The notes below the pieces were generated by a model, which made no database searches, was not told where the DNA came from, and saw only the letters and a program-made list of their open reading frames with translations. A stretch of DNA of 64,000 bases. Origin: Pseudomonas xantholysinigenes. GTDB taxonomy: Bacteria > Pseudomonadota > Gammaproteobacteria > Pseudomonadales > Pseudomonadaceae. The stretch covers positions 1,679,501 through 1,743,500 of the forward strand of contig NZ_CP077095.1 of the NCBI RefSeq assembly GCF_014268885.2, in the 5' to 3' direction. Positions 8,201 through 16,061 of this stretch are shown piece after piece. The position numbers and the translations under genes are program-made. Each line of letters starts with the position of its first letter. Position 1 is the first letter of the stretch.

Positions 8201-8498
8201 CGCCGTTGACCACCGCCTGGAACGCCTGGCGAGTGCGGGCGCGGTCTTCCTCGGGCAGCAGGTCGAGGTAGTCGATTTCGCTGGGCAGCGGGCGCTGCGG
8301 ATCGAAGCCGAACAATGCCTGGGTACCGCGCGACCAGCTGACCCGGCCGCTTTCGATGTCCCACAGCCAGGCGCCCAGGCGTGCGCCATTGAGCGCGGCC
8401 AACAATTGCGGCGCGTTCTGCCAGGCCTGTTCCGATTCCTGGGGATCGGCCGCGGGAATGCGGGGCAGGCGCGGAAAACGGTTTGCTGATTTGGGCAT
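5202..8498 (-). CDS. Multi-PAS diguanylate cyclase/phosphodiesterase (PAS x5-GGDEF-EAL)
   Basis: A 1,098-residue cytoplasmic signalling protein with no membrane segment. Five PAS/PAC repeats cover about residues 35-655, each ending in a helix like DITxQxRAExAL. The GGDEF domain (about 660-835) has an intact RLGGDEFVVLL at about residue 741. The EAL domain (about 845-1090) shows EVLLRW in the EAL position, DDFGTGYSSL, and KIDQTFVRD. Both catalytic signatures look usable, so it could make or degrade cyclic di-GMP, with PAS domains sensing an unknown cue. The EAL Ala is Val here, a common variant. It is encoded alone, convergent with ibpA. Confidence 0.9.
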   Translation of the reverse strand: MPKSANRFPRLPRIPAADPQESEQAWQNAPQLLAALNGARLGAWLWDIESGRVSWSRGTQALFGFDPQRPLPSEIDYLDLLPEEDRARTRQAFQAVVNGEPIEQAMRHRIQWPDGSMHWLEINGSLTHDAHGRAQMIGVIREITRQRERETALINSEKRFATLFHLSPNAILLTRRHDGLIIEVNQHFEHMFGWPGAQVVGKTSLELGLWVNPEQRHLVMDATRAGSGPLTLEVQFRATSGKIHDGILCTQGIEMEGITYLISTFVDTTERKRAEQALKDSQERLDLALDSAQLGTWDWHIPSGMLYGSARAAQLHGLDPVPFHESFEAFFEGVPEHERSVMRQAYRSLREGPAGNYQITYRVQLDNGASRYIESRARLYRDDQGNPLRMAGTLLDITDQVEREQRLTASEEKFASLFQVSPDPICVTRQDSGQFIEINPAFSHTFGWSAEQVLGHTAAELGLWAESAERAQRIERVIRDQALSNVAVGVNHRNGTPLTCVISSRLISVDGQACSVTTLRDITQQQRAEAALKASEEKFAKAFHSSPDAITITERQSGRYLEVNDGFSRLTGYSAADVVGRTVYEIGIWADEKQRGALLNELREHGRVHHREMLGRNKRGDILTVEVSVEPISLNETDCLLLTARDVSLLKNAQAQIRHLAYHDPLTNLPNRALLMDRLSQQIALLKRHNLRGALLFLDLDHFKHINDSLGHPVGDTVLKIITARLEASVRLEDTVARLGGDEFVVLLSGLEGSREQVEAKVRELADTLRELLAEPMSLDGQRLQVTPSIGVALIPDHGATPADLLKRADIALYRAKDSGRNTTQLFHTTMQKAASERLRMENDLRLALARGELALHFQPQVDARDNRIVGAEVLLRWHHPQLGQQPPAQFIQVLEESGLILEVGSWILDEACDACARMLADGLIDAEGFSLCVNISPRQFRQNDFVERVLRSLDDYRLPRHMLKLEITEGIVIQNLEDTISKMRELKRYGVSFAMDDFGTGYSSLTYLKRLPVDALKIDQTFVRDAPVDPNDAEIVRAIVAMARSLELAVIAEGVELSEQLEFLERLGCHLYQGYLHSRPLPLPEFRQMLLEAPADY

Positions 8499-8547
8499 CG
8501 ATACCAGACCTTTGGCGAATGAAGCGTCCTTGTGCGCTGACGACCGC

Positions 8548-9426
8548 TCAGGCGGATCCTGCGTAGCTGTCGAGCAGCGCCATGAAGGCCCTGGCCGCGT
8601 TCGACAGCGTACGCTCCGTGTGCAGAATGTAGCCTAGCTGGCGCGACAGCTGTATGCCTGGCAGGGCGATGGGCGCCACCTGCTCGTCGAGCATGGTGCG
8701 TGGCAGCACGCTCCAGGCCAGGCCAATGGACACCATCATCTTGATGGTTTCCAGGTAGTTGGTGCTCATGGCGATGTTCGGCGCCAGGCCCTGGCTTTCG
8801 AACAGGCGCTGGACGATATGGTGGGTGAAGGTGTTGCCACCGGGAAACACCGCCGGGTGGCGGGCCACGTCGGCCAGGCTCACCACGCCGTTGCTGGCCA
8901 GCGGGTGCTCGGGCGAGGCGACGAAGTCCAGCGCGTCGTTCCAGACCGGCACGGCGCGGACCAGGTGGTGCGGTTCGGGCGCCAGGGTGATCACAGCGAT
9001 TTCCGCGCGGCCATGCAGCACCTCGTCGTAGGCGGCTTCGGAGTCGAGGAACTCGATGTCCAGCGCCACTGCCGGGTATTGGCGGGTAAAGGCGCGCAGC
9101 AACGGCGGCAGGCGGTGCAGGCCAATGTGATGGCTGGTGGCCAGGGTCAGGCGACCGCTCACCGCCCCGCTGAGGTTGGTCAGCGCGCGGCGCGTATCAT
9201 CGAGCACATTGAGGATCTGGTAGGCGCGCGGCAACAGGGCGCGGCCGGCCTCGGTCAGGGTCACCTCGCGGCCGAGGCGGTCGAACAGGCGCACGTCCAG
9301 TTGCTGCTCGAGCCCGGCGATGCGCTTGCTGATGGCTGGCTGGGTCAGGTGCAGGCGCCCGCCCGCTCCAGAAAAGCTGCCGGTTTCGGCGATGGCGATG
9401 AAGGCGCTGAGGTTGGCCAGGTCCAT
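8548..9426 (-). CDS. LysR-family transcriptional regulator, divergent from leuC
   Basis: A 292-residue LysR regulator. The winged helix-turn-helix covers residues 1-60 (LSAFIAIAETGSFSGAGGRLHLTQPAISKRIAGLE), and a periplasmic-binding-protein-like effector domain covers about 90-290. Its start is 131 bases from the leuC start on the opposite strand, the classic layout for a regulator of the adjacent operon. Control of leuCDB, with a leucine-pathway intermediate as effector, is an inference from this layout. It lies 49 bases upstream of the GGDEF-EAL gene on the same strand, with no evident terminator between. Confidence 0.85.
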   Translation of the reverse strand: MDLANLSAFIAIAETGSFSGAGGRLHLTQPAISKRIAGLEQQLDVRLFDRLGREVTLTEAGRALLPRAYQILNVLDDTRRALTNLSGAVSGRLTLATSHHIGLHRLPPLLRAFTRQYPAVALDIEFLDSEAAYDEVLHGRAEIAVITLAPEPHHLVRAVPVWNDALDFVASPEHPLASNGVVSLADVARHPAVFPGGNTFTHHIVQRLFESQGLAPNIAMSTNYLETIKMMVSIGLAWSVLPRTMLDEQVAPIALPGIQLSRQLGYILHTERTLSNAARAFMALLDSYAGSA

Positions 9427-9557
9427 CTATTTGAATTCCTGATGGTTATGCAAAGCATGAAAATTATGAATTTGAGTTATTCAATCTATCGCCATAGCAT
9501 CGTCCGTACAAGCCAAGGGGTCTTTGGCATAGAAAGACGCTGATGAGGAACAGTCTG
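9427..9557. promoter_or_regulatory. Divergent control region between the LysR gene and leuC
   Basis: This 131-bp stretch is the most AT-rich near leuC. It holds ATGCAAAGCAT (inverted repeat ATGC/GCAT, 9449-9459) and an AT-rich run to about 9490, the sort of dyad bound by LysR proteins. The leuC ribosome site GAGGA is at 9545-9549. Exact promoter boxes are not clear. Confidence 0.5.
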
Positions 9558-10991
9558 ATGGCTGGCAAAACGCTCTACGACAAACTCTGGGAAGCTCATG
9601 AGGTCAAGCGCCGTGATGACGGCTCGTCCTTGATCTACATCGACCGCCACATCATCCATGAAGTGACCTCGCCCCAGGCGTTCGAAGGCCTGCGCCTGGC
9701 CAGCCGCAAGCCGTGGCGCATCGATGCCAACATCGCCACTCCTGACCACAACGTGCCGACCACGCCAGAGCGCAAGGGCGGCATTGCGGCCATTGCCGAC
9801 CAGGTGTCGCGTCTGCAGGTACAGACCCTCGACGAGAACTGTGACGAATATGGCATCGTCGAATTCAAGATGAATGACGAGCGTCAAGGCATCGTCCACG
9901 TCATCAGCCCGGAGCAGGGCGCCACCTTGCCGGGCATGACCGTGGTCTGCGGCGACTCGCACACCTCCACCCACGGCGCATTCGGCGCCCTGGCCCACGG
10001 CATCGGCACTTCCGAGGTCGAGCATGTGCTCGCTACCCAGTGCCTGGTGGCCAAGAAAATGAAGAACATGCTGGTGCGCGTCGACGGCCAGTTGCCATCT
10101 GGCGTTACCGCCAAGGACATCGTCCTTGCCGTGATCGGCAAGATCGGCACCGCGGGTGGCAATGGCCATGCCATGGAGTTCGCCGGCAGCGCCATCCGCG
10201 AGCTGTCGATGGAAGGCCGCATGACCATCTGCAACATGTCCATCGAGGCCGGTGCCCGCGTGGGCTTGGTGGCTGTGGACGGCACTACCGTTGCCTATGT
10301 CGAAGGGCGTCCGTACGCGCCGAAGGGCGAGCAGTGGACTCAGGCCGTCGAGGCCTGGAAGGGCCTGGTGTCCGATGCCGACGCGGTGTTCGACACCGTG
10401 GTCGAGCTTGACGCCGCGCAGATCAAGCCGCAGGTCAGCTGGGGCACTTCGCCGGAGATGGTCCTGGCCGTCGACCAGCGCGTGCCGGACCCGGCCGCCG
10501 AGCCTGACTTGATCAAGCGTGGCTCGATCGAGCGCGCGCTCAAGTACATGGGCCTGGCCGCCAACCAGGCGATCACCGAGATCAAGCTCGACCGCGTGTT
10601 CATCGGCTCGTGCACCAACTCGCGTATCGAAGACCTGCGCGCCGCCGCCGAAATCGCCAAGGGTCGCAAGGTTGCCGCCAACGTCAAGCAGGCGCTGGTG
10701 GTGCCGGGCTCGGGCCTGGTCAAGGCCCAGGCCGAGCGCGAAGGGCTGGACAAGATCTTCCTCGAGGCCGGCTTCGAGTGGCGTGAACCCGGTTGCTCGA
10801 TGTGCCTGGCGATGAACCCGGATCGCCTGGAGAGTGGCGAGCATTGCGCGTCCACCTCCAACCGTAACTTCGAGGGGCGTCAGGGCGCCGGTGGCCGCAC
10901 CCACCTGGTCAGCCCGGCCATGGCCGCCGCCGCCGCGGTGACCGGCCACTTCATCGACGTCCGCGAGTTGATCCAAGGGAGCGCAGCATGA
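9558..10991 (+). CDS. leuC: 3-isopropylmalate dehydratase large subunit
   Basis: A 477-residue aconitase-family protein that, with LeuD, isomerises 2- to 3-isopropylmalate in leucine synthesis. The [4Fe-4S] ligands are visible in [15 protein letters not shown] and [35 protein letters not shown] is a family signature. [11 protein letters not shown] at 9558 is the usual start and has GAGGA 8 bases before it; an upstream ATG at 9543 would add five residues and has no ribosome site. Its TGA overlaps the leuD ATG (ATGA), which implies translational coupling. Confidence 0.96.
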   Translation: MAGKTLYDKLWEAHEVKRRDDGSSLIYIDRHIIHEVTSPQAFEGLRLASRKPWRIDANIATPDHNVPTTPERKGGIAAIADQVSRLQVQTLDENCDEYGIVEFKMNDERQGIVHVISPEQGATLPGMTVVCGDSHTSTHGAFGALAHGIGTSEVEHVLATQCLVAKKMKNMLVRVDGQLPSGVTAKDIVLAVIGKIGTAGGNGHAMEFAGSAIRELSMEGRMTICNMSIEAGARVGLVAVDGTTVAYVEGRPYAPKGEQWTQAVEAWKGLVSDADAVFDTVVELDAAQIKPQVSWGTSPEMVLAVDQRVPDPAAEPDLIKRGSIERALKYMGLAANQAITEIKLDRVFIGSCTNSRIEDLRAAAEIAKGRKVAANVKQALVVPGSGLVKAQAEREGLDKIFLEAGFEWREPGCSMCLAMNPDRLESGEHCASTSNRNFEGRQGAGGRTHLVSPAMAAAAAVTGHFIDVRELIQGSAA

Positions 10992-11632
10992 AAGCCTTTA
11001 CCCAGCACACCGGTCTTGTCGCGCCATTGGATCGTGCCAACGTCGACACCGACCAGATCATTCCCAAGCAGTTTCTCAAGTCGATCAAGCGCACCGGCTT
11101 CGGCCCCAACCTGTTCGATGAATGGCGCTACCTGGATGTGGGGCAGCCCTACCAGGACAACAGCAAGCGCCCGCTGAACCAGGAGTTCGTGCTCAACCAC
11201 GCTCGTTACCAAGGCGCCAGCGTATTGCTGGCCCGTGAGAACTTCGGTTGTGGCTCGAGTCGCGAGCACGCGCCGTGGGCGCTCGACGAATACGGCTTCC
11301 GTAGCGTGATCGCGCCGAGCTTCGCCGACATCTTCTTCAACAACAGCTTCAAGAATGGCCTGTTGCCGATCATTCTCGAGGCCGCCGAGGTCGACGAACT
11401 GTTCAAACAGGTCGAGGCCAACCCGGGCTACCAGCTGACCATCGACCTCGAGGCCCAGGCAGTGACCCGCCCGGACGGCAAGGTGCTGAAGTTCGAGATC
11501 GACGCCTTCCGCAAGCATTGCCTGCTCAACGGCCTCGACGATATCGGCCTGACCCTGCAGGACAGCGAGGCGATCAAGGCGTTCGAGGGCAAGCACCGCG
11601 CCAGCCAGCCCTGGCTGTTCCGTGACGCCTGA
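10988..11632 (+). CDS. leuD: 3-isopropylmalate dehydratase small subunit
   Basis: A 214-residue swivel-domain partner of LeuC. It begins [33 protein letters not shown], which is the family signature, and contains [15 protein letters not shown], the substrate-binding loop. The length is normal. The start codon overlaps the leuC stop. A 90-bp gap follows before leuB. It holds two GC-rich hairpins (around 11649 and 11687) that might slow or partly end transcription. Confidence 0.96.
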   Translation: MKAFTQHTGLVAPLDRANVDTDQIIPKQFLKSIKRTGFGPNLFDEWRYLDVGQPYQDNSKRPLNQEFVLNHARYQGASVLLARENFGCGSSREHAPWALDEYGFRSVIAPSFADIFFNNSFKNGLLPIILEAAEVDELFKQVEANPGYQLTIDLEAQAVTRPDGKVLKFEIDAFRKHCLLNGLDDIGLTLQDSEAIKAFEGKHRASQPWLFRDA

Positions 11633-11722
11633 CTGAGCGCTTGCCCCCGGGCAAGGGGGCATGGACACTGAAGTACTTCGGCGCGCCTGCGGGGCGCGCC
11701 GCTTGATTGGATAGAGGAACGC

Positions 11723-12805
<1,083 letters not shown>

Positions 12806-12868
12806 TCTCTCTGGCCCGCCACCAAAAACTCCCGGTGGCGGCCCACTTTTAGCAAAGGTGTAGTTGCG

Positions 12869-13981
12869 ATGAAACGTGTAGGTCTGATCGGTTGGCGTGG
12901 AATGGTCGGTTCCGTGCTCATGCAGCGGATGCTCGAAGAGCAGGACTTCGACCTGATCGAGCCGGTGTTCTTCACCACCTCCAACGTCGGTGGCCAAGGC
13001 CCGAACGTGGGCAAGGACACTGGCCCGCTCAAGGACGCCTACAGCATCGACGAGCTCAAGACCCTCGACGTGATCCTGACCTGCCAGGGTGGCGACTACA
13101 CCAACGAAGTGTTCCCCAAGCTGCGCGAAGCCGGCTGGCAGGGTTACTGGATCGATGCCGCCTCGTCCCTGCGCATGCAGGATGACGCGGTGATCATCCT
13201 CGATCCGGTCAACCGCAAGGTCATCGACCAGCAGCTGGACGCGGGCACCAAGAACTACATCGGCGGCAACTGCACCGTCAGCCTGATGCTGATGGGCCTG
13301 GGTGGGCTGTTCGAAGCTGGCCTGGTCGAGTGGATGAGCGCCATGACCTACCAGGCGGCCTCTGGTGCTGGCGCGCAGAACATGCGCGAGCTGATCAAGC
13401 AGATGGGCGGTATCCATGCCGCTGTCGCCGACGACCTGGCCAACCCGGCCAGCGCCATCCTCGACATCGATCGCAAGGTTGCCGAAACCATGCGTGGCGA
13501 AGGTTTCCCCACCGAGAACTTTGGCGTGCCGTTGGCTGGCAGCCTGATTCCGTGGATCGACAAGGAACTGCCGAACGGGCAGAGTCGTGAAGAGTGGAAG
13601 GCCCAGGCCGAGACCAACAAGATCCTCGGCCGTTTCAAGAGCCCGATCCCGGTCGATGGCATCTGCGTGCGTATCGGCGCGATGCGTTGCCACAGCCAGG
13701 CGCTGACCATCAAGCTGAACAAGGACGTGCCGCTGGCGGATATCGAAGGCATGATCAGCCAGCACAACCCTTGGGTGAAGCTGGTGCCGAACCAGCGTGA
13801 GATCAGCATGAAGGAGCTGAGTCCTACCAGCGTCACCGGGACCCTGAATGTACCGGTTGGGCGGTTGCGCAAGTTGAACATGGGGTCGCAGTACCTCGGG
13901 GCCTTCACCGTTGGCGACCAGTTGCTGTGGGGCGCTGCCGAGCCGCTGCGACGCATGTTGCGGATTTTGCTGGAGCGGTGA
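12869..13981 (+). CDS. asd: Aspartate-semialdehyde dehydrogenase
   Basis: A 370-residue NADPH enzyme that makes aspartate semialdehyde, the branch point to lysine, threonine and methionine. [14 protein letters not shown] is the nucleotide-binding loop. The catalytic Cys is residue 135 in GGNCTVSLM, the same number as in the E. coli enzyme. [12 protein letters not shown] substrate segment follows, and the acid-base His is in [11 protein letters not shown]. It lies 63 bases after leuB on the same strand and ends at a terminator. The usual neighbour usg is separated here by a 1-kb repeat block. Confidence 0.97.
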   Translation: MKRVGLIGWRGMVGSVLMQRMLEEQDFDLIEPVFFTTSNVGGQGPNVGKDTGPLKDAYSIDELKTLDVILTCQGGDYTNEVFPKLREAGWQGYWIDAASSLRMQDDAVIILDPVNRKVIDQQLDAGTKNYIGGNCTVSLMLMGLGGLFEAGLVEWMSAMTYQAASGAGAQNMRELIKQMGGIHAAVADDLANPASAILDIDRKVAETMRGEGFPTENFGVPLAGSLIPWIDKELPNGQSREEWKAQAETNKILGRFKSPIPVDGICVRIGAMRCHSQALTIKLNKDVPLADIEGMISQHNPWVKLVPNQREISMKELSPTSVTGTLNVPVGRLRKLNMGSQYLGAFTVGDQLLWGAAEPLRRMLRILLER

Positions 13982-14008
13982 TCTGGGTGGTTTGAGTTGG
14001 GATTTTGA

Positions 14009-14043
14009 AGAACCCGTATTGCGAGAGTGATGCGGGTTTTTTT
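14009..14043 (+). terminator. Terminator after asd
   Basis: The arms AACCCGTAT and ATGCGGGTT surround a GC-poor loop and are followed by TTTTTTAT. It lies 30 bases after the asd stop. Confidence 0.75.
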
Positions 14044-14058
14044 ATGGGTGTCAGATTC

Positions 14059-14107
14059 GTTGTTCGTTGTTCGTTGTTCGTTGTTTGTTGTTTGTTGTTT
14101 GTTGTTT
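14059..14107. repeat. Tandem 7-mer array (GTTGTTC x3, GTTGTTT x4)
   Basis: Seven 7-base units sit between the asd terminator and repeat-element copy A. The first three end in C and the last four in T, so two unit versions have each expanded. It borders the outer end of the element. Confidence 0.9.
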
Positions 14108-14128
14108 GTTTTGATGTTTTTATTTGCA

Positions 14129-14415
14129 TTCATTTGCGATGTCGACGCTTATTCACCTTTCCGCCCTTACGGCGGGTTACTTTGGTCGTGGCCAAAGTAA
14201 CCAAAGCCGTGGCGCTCCATTCATCCGGCCCTACGCTTCGCTCCGGGTTCCCTCACTCCGGCCTTGCTCCCGGGAGGACCGCGCTGTAGGGCCCATCCTG
14301 GGCCCCAGCGCTTGACGGGCATCCATGCCCGTCACCTCCCTCCGCAAGGCCTGCGTTCGGCCTCCTGAAGTCGCGAAGTTAGGGGCGGCGCCTGCACTGG
14401 CGCAGCTGTCGCTAG
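14129..14415 (-). repeat. Long intergenic repeat element, copy A (type 1, minus orientation)
   Basis: About 287 bp shared with copies B (14550-14842), C (36541-36727) and D (36816-38562, split by the IS). From the outer end the order is CGATGTCGACGC, TTCACCTTTCCGCCCTTACGG, a private hairpin (arms GGTTACTTTGG 14175-14185 and CCAAAGTAACC 14192-14202), CCATTCATCCGGCCC, the palindrome around TCCCGGGA, GACGGGCATCCATGCCCGTC, and GGCCTCCTGAAGTCGCGAAG. It ends in CAGCTGTCGC, as does copy D. No coding function is evident. Confidence 0.85.
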
Positions 14416-14435
14416 TTGCATATCTGTGATCTCCA

Positions 14436-14469
14436 GGGCCCTTTCGCGGGCTTGCCCGCGAAAGGGTCG
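14436..14469. repeat. Single REP palindrome between element copies A and B
   Basis: CCCTTTCGCGGGCTTGCCCGCGAAAGGG is a compact perfect inverted repeat of the main REP class (given here by its arms CCCTTTCGCGGG and CCCGCGAAAGGG). It lies in the 134-bp centre between the two facing copies. Confidence 0.8.
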
Positions 14470-14516
14470 GAGCAGTCAATATTTAAAGAACTGCCAGAAA
14501 TCAATTTAAAACTTCT

Positions 14517-14546
14517 GCTCTTGCTCTTGCTCTTGCTCTTGCTCTT
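14517..14546. repeat. Tandem 6-mer array (GCTCTT x5)
   Basis: Five perfect GCTCTT units lead directly into CTTCTAAGCGCGCGATAGTT, the outer end of element copy B. The same junction occurs at copy C with a 7-mer GCTCTTC array. Confidence 0.9.
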
Positions 14547-14549
14547 GCT

Positions 14550-14842
14550 TCTAAGCGCGCGATAGTTCAGGCGCCACCAATTGCGACTTCAGGAGGCCGA
14601 GCGGAGTTCTTGCGAAGGGAGGTGACGGGCATGGATGCCCGTCAAGCGCTGCGCCCCAGGATGGGGCGTTCAGCGCGGTCCTCCCGGGAGCAAGAACGGA
14701 GCGAGGGAACCCCGGAGCGAAGCGTAGGGGCCGGATGAATGGAGCGAGCGGTTTTTGCCTACTTTTGCCCGCGTGCAAAAGTAGGTCGCCGTAAGGGCGA
14801 AAAGGTGACTGAATGTCGACATCATCTACGAATGCGCATAAA
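14550..14842 (+). repeat. Long intergenic repeat element, copy B (type 2, plus orientation)
   Basis: About 293 bp in the opposite orientation to copy A. It starts CTAAGCGCGCGATAGTTCAG, as copy C does, then carries the conserved blocks in order: GACTTCAGGAGGCC, GACGGGCATGGATGCCCGTC, the palindrome around TCCCGGGA, and GGCCGGATGAATGGAGCGAG. Its private hairpin has arms CCTACTTTTGC (14758-14768) and GCAAAAGTAGG (14775-14785). Then come CGCCGTAAGGGCG and AAGGTGACT. With copy A it makes a large imperfect inverted repeat. Confidence 0.85.
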
Positions 14843-14864
14843 GAGATCAAAACCCACGCTATAA

Positions 14865-14906
14865 AACCCGAACCCGAACCCGAACCCGAACCCGAACCCG
14901 AACCCG
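14865..14906. repeat. Tandem 6-mer array (AACCCG x7)
   Basis: Seven perfect AACCCG units lie just outside the end of element copy B and 76 bases before the usg ATG. The array therefore sits in the likely usg promoter region. Confidence 0.9.
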
Positions 14907-14982
14907 AACCTACCCCCCCACCCCACAATCCAAGTAAAGTGCCGCTCCCCCGCCGTACCCCTCGCAGAAAGGAACAGATCCC

Positions 14983-15990
14983 ATGACCCCCACCGCCCTA
15001 GATATCGCCGTAGTCGGCGCCACCGGCACTGTCGGTGAGTCCCTCGTGCAGATCCTCGAGGAACTGGCCTTCCCGGTAGCCACATTGCACCTGCTGGCCA
15101 GCATGGAATCGGCAGGCAGCAGCGTGATGTTCGCCGGCAAGAAACTGAAGGTCCGCGAAGTGGACAGCTTCGACTTCGCCCAGGTGAAATTGGTGTTCTT
15201 CGCCGCTGGCCCCGCCGTAACCCGCAGCTTCGCGCCCAAGGCCAGCGCCGCCGGCTGCGCGGTGATCGACCTGTCCGGCGCGCTGGACGGTGCTACCGCG
15301 CTGGTCCCGGAAGCCAATGGCAAGCGCATCACCGAACTGCCGCAGCCCGCGCTGATCACCAGCCCAAGCGCCGGCGCGGTGGCCTTGGCGGTGGCGCTGG
15401 CACCGCTCAAGGGCCTGCTCGACATCGAGCGTGTGCAGGTCAATGCCTGCCTGGCTGTTTCAGAGCAGGGCAGGGAAGCCGTCAGCGAACTCGCCCGCCA
15501 GACCGCCGAACTGCTCAACGCGCGTCCCCTGGAGCCACGCTTCTTCGACCGCCAGGTCGCGTTCAACCTGCTGCCCCAGGTCGGCACGCCCGACGAGCAG
15601 GGCCATACGGCGGTAGAGCGCCGGCTGGTCGGCGAACTGCGTCAGTTGCTCGACCTGCCACAGTTGAAGATTTCCGTGACCTGCATTCAAGTCCCGGTGT
15701 TTTTCGGCGATAGCTTCAGTGTGGCGGTGCAGAGCCGTCGCCCGGTCGACCTGGCGGCGGTCAACGCCGCATTGGATGCTGCCGACAGCATCGAGCTGGT
15801 CGAGCCCGGCGATTATCCGACGCCAGTGGGTGACGCGGTGGGCCAGGACGTGGTCTATGTTGGACGTGTACGCCATGGTGTCGATGAAGACCAGCAGCTC
15901 AATCTCTGGCTGACCACCGACAATGTGCGCAAAGGCGCGGCGCTCAACGCCGTGCAGACCGCGCAATTGTTGATAAAACACATGGCGTAA
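14983..15990 (+). CDS. usg: Usg-like paralogue of aspartate-semialdehyde dehydrogenase, catalytic Cys absent
   Basis: A 335-residue homologue of ASA dehydrogenase. The NADP loop VVGATGTVGESLVQIL is intact, and the overall order matches the family. At the position of the catalytic Cys the sequence is SPSAGAV, with Ala130 where true enzymes have NPNCST, so dehydrogenase activity is unlikely. E. coli Usg, also an asd-like protein without assigned function, is the closest named relative. It is normally next to asd; here the repeat pair A/B lies between them. The ATG follows AGAAAGGAACAGATCCC. The next gene is fimV. The function is unknown. Confidence 0.85.
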   Translation: MTPTALDIAVVGATGTVGESLVQILEELAFPVATLHLLASMESAGSSVMFAGKKLKVREVDSFDFAQVKLVFFAAGPAVTRSFAPKASAAGCAVIDLSGALDGATALVPEANGKRITELPQPALITSPSAGAVALAVALAPLKGLLDIERVQVNACLAVSEQGREAVSELARQTAELLNARPLEPRFFDRQVAFNLLPQVGTPDEQGHTAVERRLVGELRQLLDLPQLKISVTCIQVPVFFGDSFSVAVQSRRPVDLAAVNAALDAADSIELVEPGDYPTPVGDAVGQDVVYVGRVRHGVDEDQQLNLWLTTDNVRKGAALNAVQTAQLLIKHMA

Positions 15991-16061
15991 AAGATACTGC
16001 GAGCTATTTTGTCCTGCACCGCAACAGGGTTTTTGGGACGGTTCTTACAAGGGAAGAGTTC

